Shown piece by piece: positions 61,356 through 64,000 of a stretch of 64,000 nucleotides of DNA. Both the position numbers and the translations under genes were made by a program. Position 1 is the stretch's first letter; each line of letters opens with the position of its first letter. A model generated the notes under the pieces. It saw nothing but the letters and a program-made list of their open reading frames with translations. It was not told the origin of the DNA and did no database searches. Origin of the DNA: Virgibacillus sp. NKC19-16 (lineage in GTDB: Bacteria; Bacillota; Bacilli; Bacillales; Amphibacillaceae). The stretch spans positions 2,786,001 through 2,850,000 of the forward strand of contig NZ_CP074373.1 in NCBI RefSeq assembly GCF_021560035.1. Reading direction: 5' to 3'.

Positions 61356-61640
61356 TCATGTCGCCCGCGTTTTCAGTCGGTATTCAATGCCATCAACGAC
61401 TATCTCTTCGGATCAATCAAAAGAAACTTTATCTTGCTCACGTTCGCCCTGTTGGGTGTCCGTCAAAATTGGGTACTCTTCACGCGTCATTTTCTCCTGA
61501 TGTGGATCGGTGTACTCCTCATCTACTATGATAATGAGCTTTGATAAATTGCTAAGGAATTCTGAAACGAAGTGGGACAACCCATGCGCTTTCCTCTTTT
61601 TGATTATTAGGAAGAAATCGAGCTGTCCCTTGCTTCCCAC
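61356..61640 (-). pseudogene. small gene interrupted by an in-frame TGA
   Basis: A frame reading LSHFVSEFLSNLSKLIIIVD, EEYTDPHQEKMTREEYPILT and DTQQGEREQDKVSFD ends at TGA (61413-61415), and the same frame then continues SEEIVVDGIEYRLKTRAT to a second stop at 61356. The continuation is protein-like, so this looks like a gene with a recent nonsense mutation. The start is unclear; a TTG inside GGGTTGTCC is possible. I do not recognise the family. The 61285-61651 stretch otherwise shows nothing. Confidence 0.45.
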
Positions 61641-61651
61641 CTATTACCACG

Positions 61652-62728
61652 CTAAAATATATATTTCCTCAACAAATCAACGTTATTTAACACAGCTTTG
61701 CACAATTTGTTAATATTAAGCCCATCTGCCTTAACGGAGAAAACAGCAAGAAGGGCATTGGACAGTTCAGGTTCACTAATGTTTTCTATATAATAGTCCC
61801 ACATCTCCTTACGTATAAAGAAAAAATGATTTGACTGGATAAGCTTTACTATTTTCTGATGGTCTGTATAAACCTGAAATAAATTACAAAGGTCTTGATT
61901 ATTCCGCTCAAATTTTGCTACAAAATCTTTTAAACGTAACATTGCATCCTCAATACGAGGGTGCAGGCTATCCCCTTCTTCCCAGAGTATTAAATAATCC
62001 AGATCATCTATCGTATATTTAGTAACGTCAGGTTTTACTCCAGCCCCCGTTTCCATTACTTTTGATAAAAGTTCGTTTAATTCGTCACCCGATTCATCAT
62101 ACGCTTCTTTCTCTTGTTTGATGAGCTGCTTCATATCAATCAAATCACCTAATTGTCGCTCTAAAATAGCAGCGACTTCCTCGTACGACAGGTTTGACTT
62201 CATATTCTCTTGTACCCCTGCCATTTTCATCATTATCTTTCCAAATTGTGAATGTACGGTTTCAGGTTCTTCACTGCCTGGCTCATTATATGCAGATTGT
62301 ATTTCATTTTCCGCATGTTTTTCCGCACCAGTCCACTCCATTGATAAAACGGTCTCAGCAAAATCATTCGCATCGAATCGGCAGCCACTTACATCAAGCA
62401 CACAAATCGCACATGCCTTTTCAATGCTGAAGCCAAGATTGAAGAATCGGCTGAGCCGACTGTGAAAACCCATCATATTCACACCATATTCCTTAAATTC
62501 TTCCGTGTAATATGCCTTAATTACGTCCGGACTAAACTTTTTCCTTACAAACTCACCCAGAGCGAAGTCTTCCGCTTGCATTGTTAATGTCAAAAAGGAT
62601 TTTAGTACATGATAGTCACTTATACCCAGCTTTCTTATTCGTTTTAACAATTTTTCATTATCTGTTCGTTCCGTTAAATGTATCGGTTTATGAAGGATCG
62701 TATTCGCCCAATCGATTGCCTTTTTCAT
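61652..62728 (-). CDS. hypothetical protein (358 aa), partner of the next gene
   Basis: A soluble, mostly helical protein with no signal peptide or membrane segment. Landmarks: AIDWANTILHKPIHLTERTD at the N-terminus, ACAICVLDVSGCRFDANDFAET near residue 107, an acidic stretch NEPGSEEPETVHSQFGKIM, and LDYLILWEEGDSLHPRIEDAM. I recognise no family. The start overlaps the stop of the 165-residue gene upstream by four bases (ATGA), so the two are translated together and may form a complex. Confidence 0.75.
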   Translation of the reverse strand: MKKAIDWANTILHKPIHLTERTDNEKLLKRIRKLGISDYHVLKSFLTLTMQAEDFALGEFVRKKFSPDVIKAYYTEEFKEYGVNMMGFHSRLSRFFNLGFSIEKACAICVLDVSGCRFDANDFAETVLSMEWTGAEKHAENEIQSAYNEPGSEEPETVHSQFGKIMMKMAGVQENMKSNLSYEEVAAILERQLGDLIDMKQLIKQEKEAYDESGDELNELLSKVMETGAGVKPDVTKYTIDDLDYLILWEEGDSLHPRIEDAMLRLKDFVAKFERNNQDLCNLFQVYTDHQKIVKLIQSNHFFFIRKEMWDYYIENISEPELSNALLAVFSVKADGLNINKLCKAVLNNVDLLRKYIF

Positions 62729-63222
62729 TTGACCGATTGATATATCCCTCGAACAATCACATGCTTTGGAAATCGGCTTTCAAAGAGACATGCTATTGCC
62801 AGCAAATAATTATGAAAAGGTTCCCTTTGCGTTTTTCCATCAAAGACATTAACGCTGCCAACCGGAATTTGAAGCTCTTCCTGGTCATAAAATACGTTCC
62901 TGTTTATCTCCTCCGCTATAATGTCATCGCTTCCATTTTTAACATTGTCTTTTTTACGATACACTTCAATATCACGTGACAGACTGAATGATTCTCCCGT
63001 TAGCATAGTATCATAGTCACCAACGATATGCCATTTCTGTTGAAGATCTGTATACCCAGTACGGTGTGCATATCTCCACATAACTCCATATGTTTCCCTG
63101 TCAAAGGTATAATCCATGAACGGATAAGCTTTGATCAAATCAATTGATTCCTCGTAAACGTTCTCCCATTCTTCCTTATTGATTTTGCTTGGCAGAATAT
63201 CCATAAAAATATAAACACCCAT
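62725..63222 (-). CDS. hypothetical protein (165 aa), first of a two-gene unit
   Basis: Begins MGVYIFMDILPSKINKEEWE after a strong GGGAGGGG site; the longer frame to 63267 is not supported. Later parts: DLIKAYPFMDYTFDRETYGV, WRYAHRTGYTDLQQKWHIVG, and PVGSVNVFDGKTQREPFHNY. Small alpha/beta soluble protein of unrecognised family. Tight overlap with the downstream 358-residue gene suggests a paired function. Confidence 0.75.
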   Translation of the reverse strand: MGVYIFMDILPSKINKEEWENVYEESIDLIKAYPFMDYTFDRETYGVMWRYAHRTGYTDLQQKWHIVGDYDTMLTGESFSLSRDIEVYRKKDNVKNGSDDIIAEEINRNVFYDQEELQIPVGSVNVFDGKTQREPFHNYLLAIACLFESRFPKHVIVRGIYQSVK

Positions 63223-63352
63223 TTTACCCCTCCCTAATATAGTGAATATTGAGATATTATATTTCATACATTGATACCTGCAACAACCAGAGACAAGGCA
63301 AAACTTGTCCTATGTATACAGATTCTAACCCAGCTGTCTTCAGATAGTAATC

Positions 63353-63392
63353 ATGCCGCAATATTTCCCCCTCCTGAGTTATATTGCGGCAT
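63353..63392. other. 12-bp perfect inverted repeat with purine-rich loop
   Basis: ATGCCGCAATAT / ATATTGCGGCAT. On the minus strand the 16-base loop carries AGGAGGGGG, an exposed Shine-Dalgarno-like sequence. No T-run follows on the minus strand, so it is not a typical terminator of the gene ending at 63404. Confidence 0.6.
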
Positions 63393-63403
63393 CGACATAC
63401 CAG

Positions 63404-64000
63404 TTATAATGACATTTTCAACTTTTCTATTTTCTCTTTTTCAAGCCCTGTGACCTCAGCGATTAAGTCCAATGGCAGCTCCTTCTTAAGCATGGCTATC
63501 GCCGCTGTTTCCATTGCTTCTTCTTTTCCTGCCTCTTTCCCTTCTTCTCTCCCACGTTTTATCCCCCGCTCTTCCCAGGAAATAGGCAGTTCTAAAATTT
63601 CATCCGGGTTATCCAATTGCTGAACCTCATTCATAAGTTGTTCCTCCTCTTCTTCATTTAATATTAAATATTCCTCAAAAAATCCGATAATTAACCTGGA
63701 TTCTGCTGGGTCTAGCTCCATCCTCACTAACATTCGCAGAAATTCCTTCTTCACCTGCACCTTTTCTTCTTCTGAATACCCCATCTTGCTTAGCAATGCT
63801 GCGGCCGCCGGGTTATCCGATTTGATATAATCCCGCCAGTTATTTTTCCGCAATTCCAACATTAAAAAGTTAAAAATCAAAACATGAAAGAAGGGAAATC
63901 CAATCGAAAATTCATCCTTCTCGTACCGATTTTCATCGTAGCTGAAAACAGCAATAGGTAAAATGGGTTTCCTATACTTATTATACAGTAAACTGAAATA
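63404..64000 (-). CDS. Rpn/PD-(D/E)XK nuclease family putative transposase (partial, N-terminus outside window)
   Basis: The frame runs without stop from the right window edge. Visible parts: YFSLLYNKYRKPILPIAVFS, YDENRYEKDEFSIGFPFFHV, then a helical C-terminal half ending KRGREEGKEAGKEEAMETAA and LPLDLIAEVTGLEKEKIEKL. This is the layout of Rpn (recombination-promoting nuclease)/YhgA-like proteins, whose catalytic PD-(D/E)XK core lies mostly in the N-terminal part outside the window. Such genes are multicopy accessory genes in Bacillaceae. Confidence 0.82.
   Translation of the reverse strand, partial: YFSLLYNKYRKPILPIAVFSYDENRYEKDEFSIGFPFFHVLIFNFLMLELRKNNWRDYIKSDNPAAAALLSKMGYSEEEKVQVKKEFLRMLVRMELDPAESRLIIGFFEEYLILNEEEEEQLMNEVQQLDNPDEILELPISWEERGIKRGREEGKEAGKEEAMETAAIAMLKKELPLDLIAEVTGLEKEKIEKLKMSL

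Noticed and set aside
61413-61415. TGA as a selenocysteine codon
   Set aside because: No selenocysteine insertion structure is apparent and the residue context is not that of a known selenoprotein; a nonsense mutation is simpler.

Overview
The window looks like a chromosome segment of a low-GC Bacillota bacterium, most likely a halotolerant Bacillaceae member near Oceanobacillus, Virgibacillus or Lentibacillus. The basis is AT-rich intergenic DNA, strong GGAGG-type ribosome binding sites, lipoprotein signal peptides, CcpA-type cre sites and Bacillaceae-style extragenic repeats. The genus is inference. No rRNA, tRNA or CRISPR array was seen. Almost the whole window is a chain of catabolic cassettes, each with its own transporter and regulator.

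Layout. (1) 1-17.7 kb, all minus strand: end of a TRAP-TAXI locus (TAXI receptor, DUF1850 protein); a 2-hydroxyacid/keto-acid cassette (LhgO, SDR, FAH-fold protein, LarA-like protein, Ldh-type dehydrogenase); and a carboxylate-CoA cassette (two CaiB/BaiF CoA-transferases, crotonase, PaaI-type thioesterase, gamma-class carbonic-anhydrase-like protein, SLC13 permease, TctABC system, FCD-GntR regulator). Two A/T-rich operator-like sites 10 kb apart share 21 identical bases. (2) 18.2-27.3 kb: a lone permease, then an operon with a LacI regulator, a DctPQM TRAP importer, KDG kinase, a KDPG-aldolase-like protein, ribose-5-phosphate isomerase, and a hexulose-6-phosphate synthase/isomerase pair, which is an unusual joining of a sugar-acid Entner-Doudoroff route with the RuMP enzymes. 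(3) 27.3-36 kb: flavin monooxygenase, CdaR regulator, divergent glycerate kinase, then KdgT-type permease and LarA, with an IS605-type tnpB element inserted between kinase and permease. (4) 36.2-41 kb: TetR, 3-hydroxyisobutyrate dehydrogenase, methylmalonate-semialdehyde dehydrogenase and GntP permease. (5) 41.3-57.1 kb: an aromatic meta-cleavage cluster with Rieske oxygenase alpha/beta, reductase, ferredoxin, two VOC extradiol dioxygenases, an ACMSD-like decarboxylase and the complete oxalocrotonate lower branch to pyruvate and acetyl-CoA, with LysR and IclR regulators. The combination resembles the protocatechuate 2,3-cleavage (pra) pathway of Paenibacillus. (6) 57.3-64 kb: an accessory tail with a 1033-residue SF1 helicase, small coiled-coil and unknown proteins, and an Rpn/PD-(D/E)XK protein cut by the window edge.

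How the parts work together. Carboxylates, sugar acids and aromatic acids enter by TRAP, TTT, SLC13, GntP and KdgT systems and are funnelled to pyruvate, glycerate-phosphate and acyl-CoA. Good cre matches stand before the Rieske operon, an extradiol gene, iclR, lysR, mmsB, the glycerate kinase, tctC and the TAXI gene, so carbon catabolite control over much of the window is likely.

The most unexpected structural signal is a set of gene scars. At 36.0-36.2 kb the 3' end of a 3-hydroxyacyl-CoA dehydrogenase gene is joined to the 5' end of an iclR gene. These are the two outer ends of the 15-kb aromatic cluster that lies intact at 41.3-57.1 kb. A matching iclR 3' fragment lies at 60.6 kb, beyond the helicase. 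This points to duplication followed by collapse, or to insertion, of the aromatic island.
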